Shown in pieces: positions 54,844 through 62,775 of a DNA stretch of 64,000 bases. The stretch spans positions 62,001 to 126,000 of the forward strand of contig JACYFD010000007.1 of assembly GCA_014803435.1 (NCBI GenBank), in the 5' to 3' direction. The notes under the pieces are model-generated. The model saw only the letters and a program-made list of their open reading frames with translations, ran no database searches and was not told the origin of the DNA. Source of the DNA: Cellulosimicrobium terreum. GTDB lineage: Bacteria; Actinomycetota; Actinomycetes; Actinomycetales; Cellulomonadaceae. The translations under genes and the position numbers were made by a program. Position 1 is the stretch's first letter; the number at the start of each line of letters is the position of its first letter.

Positions 54844-55478
54844 GCCCCGTCCGGCTGCTCCGTCGGCGCCCCGGGGACGCGCTCCTCGGCCATCTGCGCC
54901 GCTCGGATCGCGTCCCGTCGGATCCGCAGACCCTGGGAGAAGTACTCGACCCCGGTCACGACGGTGACGATGATCGCCGCGGCAAGGACCACCCAGGCGA
55001 CGACACCGATCCACTCGGGCATGTGCGCGAGCGGCAGGAGGAAGCCGGTGATCGCGACGATCTGCAGCACGGTCTTCAGCTTGCCGCCGCGCGACGCCGG
55101 CATGACGGCGTACTTGAGCACGGCGAATCGCATGAGCGTGACGCCGAGCTCCCGCGCCAGGATGACGACGGGGACCCACCACGGCAGCTCCCCGAGCGGC
55201 CACGCCAGCAGGACGAGCGCGGTCCCGACGAGGAGCTTGTCCGCGATCGGGTCGAGCAGCTTGCCGAGGTCCGTGACGAGGTCGTAGCGCCGTGCGAGGT
55301 ACCCGTCGAGCCGGTCCGACGAGGCAGCGACCACGAAGACACCGGTGGCGACCAGGCGCCACGTGACGCTGTCGCCGCCGTCGACGAGCAGGGTCCACGC
55401 GAACAGCGGGACCATCAGGATCCGCACCATCGTGACGATGTTCGCGGAGTTCCACGGGGACGGGACGTCGGTGACCAC
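54840..55478 (-). CDS. pgsA: CDP-diacylglycerol--glycerol-3-phosphate 3-phosphatidyltransferase (212 aa)
   Basis: Integral membrane CDP-alcohol phosphotransferase making phosphatidylglycerol phosphate. The active-site signature Dx2DGx2ARx8Gx3Dx3D is complete from Asp55 to Asp80. About five to six hydrophobic segments follow. ATG 55478 is preceded by GGGTTCGTGG. The neighbours cinA and clgR are the common actinobacterial order. A C-terminal polar tail of about 25 residues is family-variable. Phosphatidylinositol phosphate synthase is the alternative but less fitting. Confidence 0.93.
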   Translation of the reverse strand: MVTDVPSPWNSANIVTMVRILMVPLFAWTLLVDGGDSVTWRLVATGVFVVAASSDRLDGYLARRYDLVTDLGKLLDPIADKLLVGTALVLLAWPLGELPWWVPVVILARELGVTLMRFAVLKYAVMPASRGGKLKTVLQIVAITGFLLPLAHMPEWIGVVAWVVLAAAIIVTVVTGVEYFSQGLRIRRDAIRAAQMAEERVPGAPTEQPDGA

Positions 55479-55573
55479 GAACCCAGCCTACGTGTGCGGG
55501 GCGTCGCTCCTGCACCGGACGGCCCTACCTCCGGCCGGTAGGAGCAGGGCGCCGGTTACGGTACGCTCCGCGC

Positions 55574-56872
55574 GTGCCGCGCCATCACCGAGGACGTGCC
55601 GGTCGCGCCGTCGCGCGGCCCGTCGCGCTGTGCCTCGTGGCGTTCGTGGCGCTCGGCTGCGGTGCCGTGGTGTCCGTCGGGCCGCGTGAACCATGGGCTG
55701 CTGCCGACGCGGCGGCGACCGCGTCGCCGCCCGTCACACAGGCACCGGCCGCCCCCGTGGTGGTTGCCGAGCCCGACATCACCTTCACCATCGCCGCGAC
55801 CGGCGACGTCCTCACGAACATGCCGGTCAACGTCTCGGCGCGCGCCGGTGCAGGTGGTTACGAGTTCAGCCCGCTCCTTGCCGGCATGGACCGATGGGTC
55901 ACCGGTGCGGACCTGGCCCTGTGCCACCTCGAGGTCCCGATCGCGCCCGCGGGCGTCCCGCCCAGCGGGTACCCGATCTACGGCGCGCCCGTCGAGCTCG
56001 TCCGCGACCTCGCCGAGCAGGGGTGGGACGGCTGCTCCACGGCGTCCAACCACTCGGTCGACCGGTCCTTCGACGGGGTCGTCGCCACGCTCGACGCGCT
56101 CGACGACGCCGGGCTCGGCCACGTCGGGACCGCGCGCACGCAGGCGGAGTCCGCCGAGCCGCAGATCTACCGGCTCGAGCGCGAGGGCCGGGTGGTGACC
56201 GTCGCACACCTCGCCGGGACGTACGGCACGAACGGTCTTCCCGTACCCGCCGAAGCGCCCTGGTCGGTGACCCCGCTCGACGTCGCGGGGCTCGTCGCGC
56301 AGGCGCGGGCCGCTCGTGGCGCCGGGGCCGACCTCGTCGTCGTGAGCATCCACGCCGGTACCGAGTACACCTCGCTCCCGAACGAGCTCCAGCTCGACGT
56401 GGCATCGGACCTGGCCGCCTCCGGGGTGGTCGACCTCGTGCTCGGCCATCACGCGCACGTCCCGCAACCCGTCGTCCACCTCCCCGGCGGACCGGACGGC
56501 CGCGGCACGTGGGTCGCCTACGGGCTCGGGAACTACGTGTCCAACCAGGACGGGGACTGCTGCGACTCCCGCACGGACTCGGGACTGTTCCTCACCGCGA
56601 CCGTCACCCAGCCCGCGGACGGTCCCGCGCACGTGGCGACGGTCGAGTGGACCCCGGTCACGCTGGACCGTCTCGCGGGCCACCGCGTCCGGGCGATACG
56701 GGACGCCCTGCGCGAGCCCGACGCCGGCACGCTCGTCCCGGACGAGCTGCGCCTCCGGCTGGAGCGGGTCCGGGACGCCGTCGGGCCCGGCTCGACCGAA
56801 CGAGCCGAGCCCCCGGCGCCGACGGGGCCGCCCCCGCAGGTCGTCGTGCGAGCGGCGAACCGGGCCGACTGA
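55574..56872 (+). CDS. CapA-family extracytoplasmic metallophosphatase-like protein (432 aa)
   Basis: Begins with a signal peptide or anchor (about 15-33, PVALCLVAFVALGCGAVV). The metal motifs are those of the CapA group: TGDVLTN, LCHLEVP, TASNHSVDRS, IHAGTEYT and GHHAHVPQP. CapA proteins take part in poly-gamma-glutamate or envelope polymer anchoring, but similar proteins with no polymer are common and there is no cap operon here. GTG 55574 is the start. Its end is 7 bp from the convergent ftsK stop. Confidence 0.88.
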   Translation: MPRHHRGRAGRAVARPVALCLVAFVALGCGAVVSVGPREPWAAADAAATASPPVTQAPAAPVVVAEPDITFTIAATGDVLTNMPVNVSARAGAGGYEFSPLLAGMDRWVTGADLALCHLEVPIAPAGVPPSGYPIYGAPVELVRDLAEQGWDGCSTASNHSVDRSFDGVVATLDALDDAGLGHVGTARTQAESAEPQIYRLEREGRVVTVAHLAGTYGTNGLPVPAEAPWSVTPLDVAGLVAQARAARGAGADLVVVSIHAGTEYTSLPNELQLDVASDLAASGVVDLVLGHHAHVPQPVVHLPGGPDGRGTWVAYGLGNYVSNQDGDCCDSRTDSGLFLTATVTQPADGPAHVATVEWTPVTLDRLAGHRVRAIRDALREPDAGTLVPDELRLRLERVRDAVGPGSTERAEPPAPTGPPPQVVVRAANRAD

Positions 56873-56879
56873 GCCCGGA

Positions 56880-59726
56880 TCAGCGCCAGCCCGACTCCAC
56901 GTCGGCGCCGTCGTGATAGTCCGTCGCGACGGTCGGCGTGTGACCGTCGGTGCCGTCCGCGTAGTCACGGCCGCCGGTTGGTCCACCCTGACCGCCGCCG
57001 TGCCCCGCACCCTGCTCCGCGCCGTCGGGCGCCGCCTGGTCGAACACCTCGCCCGCGGGCTCGCCCCTCAGGAGCGCGAGCGCGCCCGGCAGCTCTTCCG
57101 GCGTGACCAGCACCTCACGTGCCTTCGACCCCTCGGACGGGCCCACGATCTCGCGGGACTCGAGGAGGTCCATGAGGCGCCCGGCCTTGGCGAACCCGAC
57201 CCGGAGCTTGCGCTGGAGCATCGACGTCGAGCCGAACTGCGTGGTCACGACGAGCTCCGCGGCCTGCAGCAGCAGGTCGAGGTCGTCGCCGATGTCCTCG
57301 TCGACCTGCTTCTTGGTCACGACCTGCGCGACGTCCTGGCGATAGGTGGGCTTGAGCTGTCCCTTGACGTGCTCGACGACCGCGTGCACCTCGGACTCCG
57401 ACACCCACGCGCCCTGGACGCGCATGGGCTTGGCCGCACCCATCGGCAGGAAGAGGGCGTCACCCTGCCCGATCAGCTTTTCCGCGCCGGGCTGGTCCAG
57501 GACGACGCGCGAGTCCGCGAGCGACGACGTCGCGAACGCCAGCCGCGACGGGACGTTCGCCTTGATCAGGCCCGTGACGACGTCGACCGACGGCCGCTGC
57601 GTCGCGAGCACGAGGTGGATCCCGGCGGCACGCGCGAGCTGCGTGATGCGCTGGATCGAGGCCTCGACGTCACGCGGGGCGACCATCATGAGGTCCGCGA
57701 GCTCGTCGACCACGACCAGCAGGTACGGATAGGAGGCGATCTTGCGCTCCGAGCCGGGCAACGGCTTGACCTTGCCCGCACGCACCGCGGCGTTGAAGTC
57801 GTCGATGTGCTTGTACCCGAACGCGGCGAGGTCGTCGTAGCGCGCGTCCATCTCCCGCACGACCCAGTCGAGAGCCTCGGCGGCCTTCTTGGGGTTCGTG
57901 ATGATCGGGGTGATGAGGTGCGGGATGCCCTCGTAGATCGTCAGCTCGACCCGCTTGGGGTCGACGAGCACGAGCCGCACCTGCTCCGGGGTGGCACGCA
58001 TGAGGATCGACGTGATCATCGAGTTGATGAAGCTCGACTTGCCCGCGCCGGTGGCGCCCGCGACGAGGATGTGCGGCATCTTCGCGAGGTTCGCGACGAC
58101 GTAGCCGCCCTCGACGTCCTTGCCGACGCCCATGACCATCGGGTGCTCGGTCCGCCGCGCGGCCGACGAGCGCAGGACGTCGCCGAGCACGACCGTCTCG
58201 CGGTCCGTGTTGGGGATCTCGATGCCGATCGCGGACTTGCCCGGGATGGGCGCGAGGATGCGCACGTCGGCGCTCGCGACCGCGTAGGCGATGTTGTTCG
58301 ACAGCGAGGTGATGCGCTCGACCTTGACCTTGGGCCCGACCTCGACCTCGTACCGGGTGACGGTGGGGCCGCGGGTGAACCCCGTGACCTTCGCGTCGAC
58401 CTCGAACTGGTCGAAGGTCTGCGTCAGGGCCTCCACGACGCGGTCGTTCGCGGCCGAGCGCACCTTGTGCGGTGCGCCCTTGACGAGCGAGTCCTCGCTG
58501 GGCATGAGGTAGACCGTGTCGCCCTCCAGCATGGGCTGGACACCGCGAGGAACGGGGTTGTTGGGCGGCGGAGGCACGGGGGTGGGATCGGGTCCCACGG
58601 CGGCGAGCGCCGCGGCGGCGGTGTCCTGCGCGCCGCCGGGTGCGACGGCGGGCACCGACTCGGTGGGTGCGGTCAGGGGCGCGCCGGCGTCGCGACGCCG
58701 TCCCTTGCGGGCTCGCGCGGCCTCCTCCTCGCGCTCGAGGAGCGCGGCGGTCTCGAACGCCTCGTCACCGGCGAAGCCGCCCTCGGGCCGCTCGATCTCC
58801 GCGGCCTCGGCGGCGCGCTGCGCCTTCGTCTTGCGGGGCTTGCGCGGTCGACGCCCGGGCGGGCCGTCGCTCTCGGTGCCGTCGTGCCGCGAGACGCCCT
58901 CGGCGAGCGCGAGCCCGTCCTCGTCCGTCTCGGCGTCGTGGCGCCCGTGGTTCCCGGTGAGGACGTCGTACAGGCCGCGGAGCCGGCTCGGGATCCGGTG
59001 GACCGGCGTCGCCGTGACGACGAGCAGGCCGAAGAAGCCGAGCAGCAGGAAGATCGGGACGGCGAACCACTGCGTCAGCCCGGTGACGACGGGCGTAGCG
59101 ACGAGGTACCCGACGATCCCGCCGGCGTCCTGGACGGCCTCGAACCCGTCGGCCGGCGCAGGCAGGTCCTCGGAGATGTGCACGAGCGCGCAGACGGACA
59201 CGACGATGAGGGTGAGACCGATCGCGACGCGCGAGTTGGCCTGCGCGCGCTCGGGGTGGCGCATGATGCGGACGGCGAGCCACAGCAGGAGGACGGGCAC
59301 GGCCACCCCGGCCAGGCCGAACGTGCCCGCGACGACCGCGTGGACGGCCTTCCCGAAGGTCCCGTCGATCCCCCACCACTCGCGGGCGGCGACGACCACC
59401 GCGAGGGCGATCAGGAAGAACGCGACGCCGTCGCGCCGGTGTGCGGGGTCCAGGTCTCTTGCTCCCTTGCCGATCGTGCGGGTCACGGCACCGACGCCGT
59501 GCGCCATGCCCAGCCAGGCGCCGCGCACGGCCCGGACGGGCCACGGAGACCTCGCGGGCGCCGCCTTGCCGCGCGCGGGTGCGCGCCGTGTGGTCGTGGT
59601 GGTGGACCGCCCGCCTGAGCGCGCGGAGCCGCGGGCCGTCGACGAACCACCGCGCGACCCGTTACCGGGCTTCGTGGTGCGGCTGGTCGCGGACCGTCGC
59701 GCCTGCGGGGACGTACGGGTCGCCAT
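56880..59726 (-). CDS. ftsK: DNA translocase FtsK (948 aa)
   Basis: Septal DNA pump that segregates chromosome termini. A basic Ser/Thr-rich N-terminus of about 90 residues precedes four transmembrane helices (about 100-240). A Pro/Ala/Glu-rich linker (about 255-400) leads to the RecA-like motor with Walker A GATGAGKS (557-564), VVVDELADLMMV (Walker B) and GHILATQRP-type sequence (VLATQRPSVDVVTG). A gamma winged-helix domain (about 860-925) follows. ATG 59726 has AGGAAC upstream. A C-terminal extension of about 50 residues ends DVESGWR. Confidence 0.96.
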   Translation of the reverse strand: MATRTSPQARRSATSRTTKPGNGSRGGSSTARGSARSGGRSTTTTTRRAPARGKAAPARSPWPVRAVRGAWLGMAHGVGAVTRTIGKGARDLDPAHRRDGVAFFLIALAVVVAAREWWGIDGTFGKAVHAVVAGTFGLAGVAVPVLLLWLAVRIMRHPERAQANSRVAIGLTLIVVSVCALVHISEDLPAPADGFEAVQDAGGIVGYLVATPVVTGLTQWFAVPIFLLLGFFGLLVVTATPVHRIPSRLRGLYDVLTGNHGRHDAETDEDGLALAEGVSRHDGTESDGPPGRRPRKPRKTKAQRAAEAAEIERPEGGFAGDEAFETAALLEREEEAARARKGRRRDAGAPLTAPTESVPAVAPGGAQDTAAAALAAVGPDPTPVPPPPNNPVPRGVQPMLEGDTVYLMPSEDSLVKGAPHKVRSAANDRVVEALTQTFDQFEVDAKVTGFTRGPTVTRYEVEVGPKVKVERITSLSNNIAYAVASADVRILAPIPGKSAIGIEIPNTDRETVVLGDVLRSSAARRTEHPMVMGVGKDVEGGYVVANLAKMPHILVAGATGAGKSSFINSMITSILMRATPEQVRLVLVDPKRVELTIYEGIPHLITPIITNPKKAAEALDWVVREMDARYDDLAAFGYKHIDDFNAAVRAGKVKPLPGSERKIASYPYLLVVVDELADLMMVAPRDVEASIQRITQLARAAGIHLVLATQRPSVDVVTGLIKANVPSRLAFATSSLADSRVVLDQPGAEKLIGQGDALFLPMGAAKPMRVQGAWVSESEVHAVVEHVKGQLKPTYRQDVAQVVTKKQVDEDIGDDLDLLLQAAELVVTTQFGSTSMLQRKLRVGFAKAGRLMDLLESREIVGPSEGSKAREVLVTPEELPGALALLRGEPAGEVFDQAAPDGAEQGAGHGGGQGGPTGGRDYADGTDGHTPTVATDYHDGADVESGWR

Positions 59727-59845
59727 AGTGTTCCTCACACTACCCGTGGCGACCGACGACGGAGCGCAGGTCATGGTGCGTGTCCCGGCGAGCACAGACC
59801 GACGAGCAGCGACCGGCGAGCGACCGGCGAGGAAGCAGGTGGCCC

Positions 59846-60673
59846 ATGGCCGACGACAGCGGCGCGGAACCCGCCGCCGAGAGCACACGCCCGCTCGTCG
59901 AGGTCGCCGACGGCGTGCACGTCGCGACGGCCGTCATCTGGACGACCACGTCGACCGTCGTGGTCGACGGCGGCCGCGCGCTCGTGGTGGACCCCGCCGT
60001 GACCCCGGCCGAGGTCGACGCGCTGGCGACGACGGTCCGCGCCCACGGGTGGCGCGTCGGGGCGGGGTTCTCGACGCACCCGCACTGGGACCACGTGCTG
60101 TGGGCCCGGTCGCTGGGCGACGTCCCGCGCTGGGCGACGGACCGGGCGGTCGGCGTGCTGGAGCACGACCCGGACGCGGCCCGACGCTCGGCCCAGGAGA
60201 TCGCACCGGGGCACGACCTCGCCCTCCTCGGGCGGCTCGACGCCCTCGGCGCTGACGACCGGGAGCTCCCCTGGCCGACGGGGGTCCGGGTCGTCGCGCA
60301 CGACGCCCACGCGCCGGGTCATGCGGCGCTCGTCGTCCGCGGAGTGTTGGTCGCGGGCGACATGCTGTCCGACGTCGAGGTGCCGCTCCTGGACGTCGCG
60401 TCGCCCGACCCGCTCGGCACGTACCGCGCGGCCCTGGACATGCTGGAGGACACGGCGCGCGCCGTCGACGTGCTCGTCCCGGGCCACGGCACCCCGGCGG
60501 CGGGGCGCGCGGCGCTCGCCGCTCGCTTCGCCGCCGACCGCGCCTACCTCGACGCGCTCGAGCACGCGGCCTCCGGACCCGGGACGCGCGTCGTCGCCGT
60601 CACGGACCCCCGCCTCTCCGGCTACGTCGCGACGTGGCACGACGAGCAGCTCGCCGCGCTGAGCGCGCGCTGA
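59846..60673 (+). CDS. Metallo-beta-lactamase-fold hydrolase (275 aa)
   Basis: Zinc hydrolase fold with THPHWDHV (HxHxDH, about 76-83), VVAHDAHAPGHAALVVRG and PGHGTPA. The sequence from VIWTTTSTVVVDGGRALVVDPAVTPAEVD is typical of the class. Substrate unknown. ATG 59846 has GGAAGCAGG upstream. It is transcribed away from ftsK, so the 119 bp between must hold both promoters. Confidence 0.9.
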   Translation: MADDSGAEPAAESTRPLVEVADGVHVATAVIWTTTSTVVVDGGRALVVDPAVTPAEVDALATTVRAHGWRVGAGFSTHPHWDHVLWARSLGDVPRWATDRAVGVLEHDPDAARRSAQEIAPGHDLALLGRLDALGADDRELPWPTGVRVVAHDAHAPGHAALVVRGVLVAGDMLSDVEVPLLDVASPDPLGTYRAALDMLEDTARAVDVLVPGHGTPAAGRAALAARFAADRAYLDALEHAASGPGTRVVAVTDPRLSGYVATWHDEQLAALSAR

Positions 60674-60697
60674 GAGCGACCACGGCGGCCCTTCGTC

Positions 60698-61108
60698 TCA
60701 GGCGGTGAACAGCCCGATCGCCAGGGTCACGACTCCCGCCGCCAGGACGACGCCGCCCGCCGGGAGCAGCACGACCGCACGGTTCGGCGACTCCCGACCG
60801 GTCCCGACCGCGGAGAGGAAGAACCCGCCGGGCAGGAGGATCGCGGCGACCAGCACACCGGTCGCGGCGAGCCATCGCCAGAGCCCCGTGAGATCCGTGG
60901 CCTCCGCGAGCAGGAGGCAGAGCAGGCCGAGGATGACGAGCACACCGGCGTGCGCGTGCCCGGCGCGGAAGAACGACGTCTGGAACGCCGTGGCGGGCAC
61001 GCGCCGGGTGACCACCTTGACGAGGAACGCACCTCCGGACTCGATGCCGACGACGGTGAGCAGGACGATACCGGCGGTGACGCGGGCGGCGTCGGTGAGC
61101 TCGAGCAC
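60698..61108 (-). CDS. Conserved four-helix membrane protein (136 aa)
   Basis: Four transmembrane helices (about 12-27, 47-65, 77-97 and 112-133). Conserved phrases FQTSFFRAGHAHAGVLVILGLLCLLLAEATDLTG and AAILLPGGFFLSAVG mark a family of small actinobacterial membrane proteins with unknown function. The His pair in GHAHAG could bind a metal or haem, which is speculation. GTG 61108 has GGAGG 7 nt upstream, better than upstream ATGs. It is divergent from a TetR regulator and shares its operator, so it is the likely target. Confidence 0.85.
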   Translation of the reverse strand: MLELTDAARVTAGIVLLTVVGIESGGAFLVKVVTRRVPATAFQTSFFRAGHAHAGVLVILGLLCLLLAEATDLTGLWRWLAATGVLVAAILLPGGFFLSAVGTGRESPNRAVVLLPAGGVVLAAGVVTLAIGLFTA

Positions 61109-61138
61109 GATAGGCCTCCACGACGGTTTGACGACATG

Positions 61139-61172
61139 TTTACGAACATCGTTATAGAACACCGTTCGTAAA
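61139..61172. promoter_or_regulatory. TetR operator and divergent promoters
   Basis: TTTACGAAC (61139-61147) and GTTCGTAAA (61164-61172) are perfect 9-bp inverted arms 16 bp apart. Both genes have a TTGACG -35 box outside the arms (61128-61133 on the plus strand, 61182-61177 on the minus strand) with A/T-rich -10 candidates between them. A TetR dimer on this site would cover both promoters. Confidence 0.8.
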
Positions 61173-61200
61173 CTTCCGTCAACCCGTTAGTATCGGACCC

Positions 61201-61818
61201 GTGGCCCGCCCCCGACTGCACGACGACGCTCTGCGCGACCGGCTGCTCGAGGTCGCGTCGCGCGCCATCTCCGAGCACGGCGAGTCCACGGTGACCGTGC
61301 GCTCGGTCGCCGCCGCCGCCGGGACCAGCCCGTCCGCCGTCTACGCGCTGTTCGGCAGCCGCGACGACCTCGTCGCTGCCGTCTCGGCGGCGGGTTTCCG
61401 GCGCTTCGCCGCGTACCTGGCCGCCGCGCCCCGCACGGACGATCCCGCGCGCGACCTCGGCGCGCTGGCTCTCGCCTACCGGGCCTTCGCCCTCGCGGAC
61501 CCGCACTTCTACGCGGTGATGTTCGCACGCGGCGTGCGTCCAGGACGGGACGCACCCGCGAGCGTGGACCAGGATACGTTCCGCGTCCTGCTCGACGCGG
61601 TGCGGCGCGTCTTCGCTCCCGGCCCCGGTCGCGCCGGGCAGCACGACGCGACAAGTCACCTCGAGAACGTGGCGATGGGCCTGTGGGGGCTCGTGCACGG
61701 CCTCGTCTCGCTCGAGCTCGCGGGCCTGGTCCCGGGTGGTGACCCGGAACGCGAGGCGGGCTACGTCGCGGCGACGCGCGCCGTCGGGCTCGCGCTGGCC
61801 GCGCCCCCCACCACCTGA
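61201..61818 (+). CDS. TetR-family transcriptional regulator (205 aa)
   Basis: N-terminal helix-turn-helix (about 13-60) with VTVRSVAAAAGTSPSAVYALFGSRDDLVAAV. The ligand-binding domain belongs to the WHG type, with ALALAYRAFALADPHFYAVMF and LWGLVHGLVSLELAG. GTG 61201 is the start. It probably represses itself and the divergent membrane protein gene through the inverted repeat at 61139-61172. The ligand is unknown. Its stop is followed by two terminator hairpins. Confidence 0.92.
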   Translation: MARPRLHDDALRDRLLEVASRAISEHGESTVTVRSVAAAAGTSPSAVYALFGSRDDLVAAVSAAGFRRFAAYLAAAPRTDDPARDLGALALAYRAFALADPHFYAVMFARGVRPGRDAPASVDQDTFRVLLDAVRRVFAPGPGRAGQHDATSHLENVAMGLWGLVHGLVSLELAGLVPGGDPEREAGYVAATRAVGLALAAPPTT

Positions 61819-61820
61819 GC

Positions 61821-61893
61821 GCCGCCCGCCCCCTCGGAGGCGGGCGGCGAGCGCCGACACCGGGCCGGCGAGCACGACGGCACGCCGGCCCGG
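61821..61893. terminator. Two hairpin terminators between tetR and DUF4328
   Basis: A 10-bp stem, GCCGCCCGCC (61821-61830) with GGCGGGCGGC (61839-61848), is followed by an 11-bp stem at 61860-61870 and 61883-61893. They separate convergent genes and probably terminate each of them. Confidence 0.8.
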
Positions 61894-61900
61894 CCCGGCA

Positions 61901-62704
61901 TCAGGACCAGGCGGTGGGTGCCGACGCGGCAGCGGCGGCGGCGCGCTGGCCCGCCGTGATCTCCCGGACGACCCGCGTCCAGAACACCAGGGCGAGCACG
62001 GCCCCGGCGGTCCCGACGCCTTCTGCGACGGGCAGGAGGCTGAAGGTCTCCGCCGAGGCGAGCGACGACGTCGCGGTCAGCTGGGCCCCGACGTTCGTCG
62101 CGAGGCCGAAGACCAACCATCCCGCCCACCACCAGCCCAGGCCCGCCAGCGGACCCCGCGCGACGCTCGCGCGCACGTCGCGGACGACCTGGTACGGGAA
62201 CCAGAAGGCGACGACGGGGACGATCCACCCGAGCCATACCCAGACCCGGCTGCGGGCGTGGTGCAGCCCGGGCGAGACCGCCACGGCGATCTCGCGGCTG
62301 CGCCAGAGCCAGATGCACGTGACGATCCCGGCGGCGAACTGCAGCGGGAGGAACAGCAGCAGCCCGATCGTGTCGTATGCGGTGAACACGTCGATGCTCG
62401 GGACGCCGGAGCGCGCGGCCGCGGCGAAGACGTCCGCGGCCGAGAACGAGGTGAGCCAGACGATCACCTGGACGGCTGTCACCGCGGCCGCGAGCACGAC
62501 CGTGGTCGTCGCGAGCCCACCCGGCACGTCCGGGCGCGGGGCGTATCCCGCCCACGCGGGCGGACCCCCGTAGCCCGGCTGGCCGCCGTAGCCGGGTCCG
62601 CCGCCGTGCGGGGGCGGCGCACCGTGGGCCGGCGGCCCGCCGTACGCGGGTGGTGCGAACGGCGCGCCGGGGAGCGGGTCCCCGGCAGGGTCGTGGTGGG
62701 TCAA
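61901..62704 (-). CDS. DUF4328 domain-containing membrane protein (267 aa)
   Basis: The N-terminal about 60 residues are Gly/Pro/Tyr-rich repeats (GGGPGYGGQPGYGGPP) and probably disordered on the cytoplasmic side. Then come about six hydrophobic segments with the DUF4328 phrases LWRSREIAVAV, WVWLGWIVPVVAFWFPYQVVRDV and GLGWWWAGWLVFGLATNVG. Many actinobacterial paralogues exist and none has a known function. GTG or ATG further upstream is not needed; the start at 62704 has GAGGCTGCC upstream. Confidence 0.9.
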   Translation of the reverse strand: MTHHDPAGDPLPGAPFAPPAYGGPPAHGAPPPHGGGPGYGGQPGYGGPPAWAGYAPRPDVPGGLATTTVVLAAAVTAVQVIVWLTSFSAADVFAAAARSGVPSIDVFTAYDTIGLLLFLPLQFAAGIVTCIWLWRSREIAVAVSPGLHHARSRVWVWLGWIVPVVAFWFPYQVVRDVRASVARGPLAGLGWWWAGWLVFGLATNVGAQLTATSSLASAETFSLLPVAEGVGTAGAVLALVFWTRVVREITAGQRAAAAAASAPTAWS

Positions 62705-62775
62705 GGCAGCCTCCTCGGGCTGGGACGGGGCGCCAGCCTAGCGGTCCCGTCGAGCCCGAGGAGCGCGCTCTCGCG

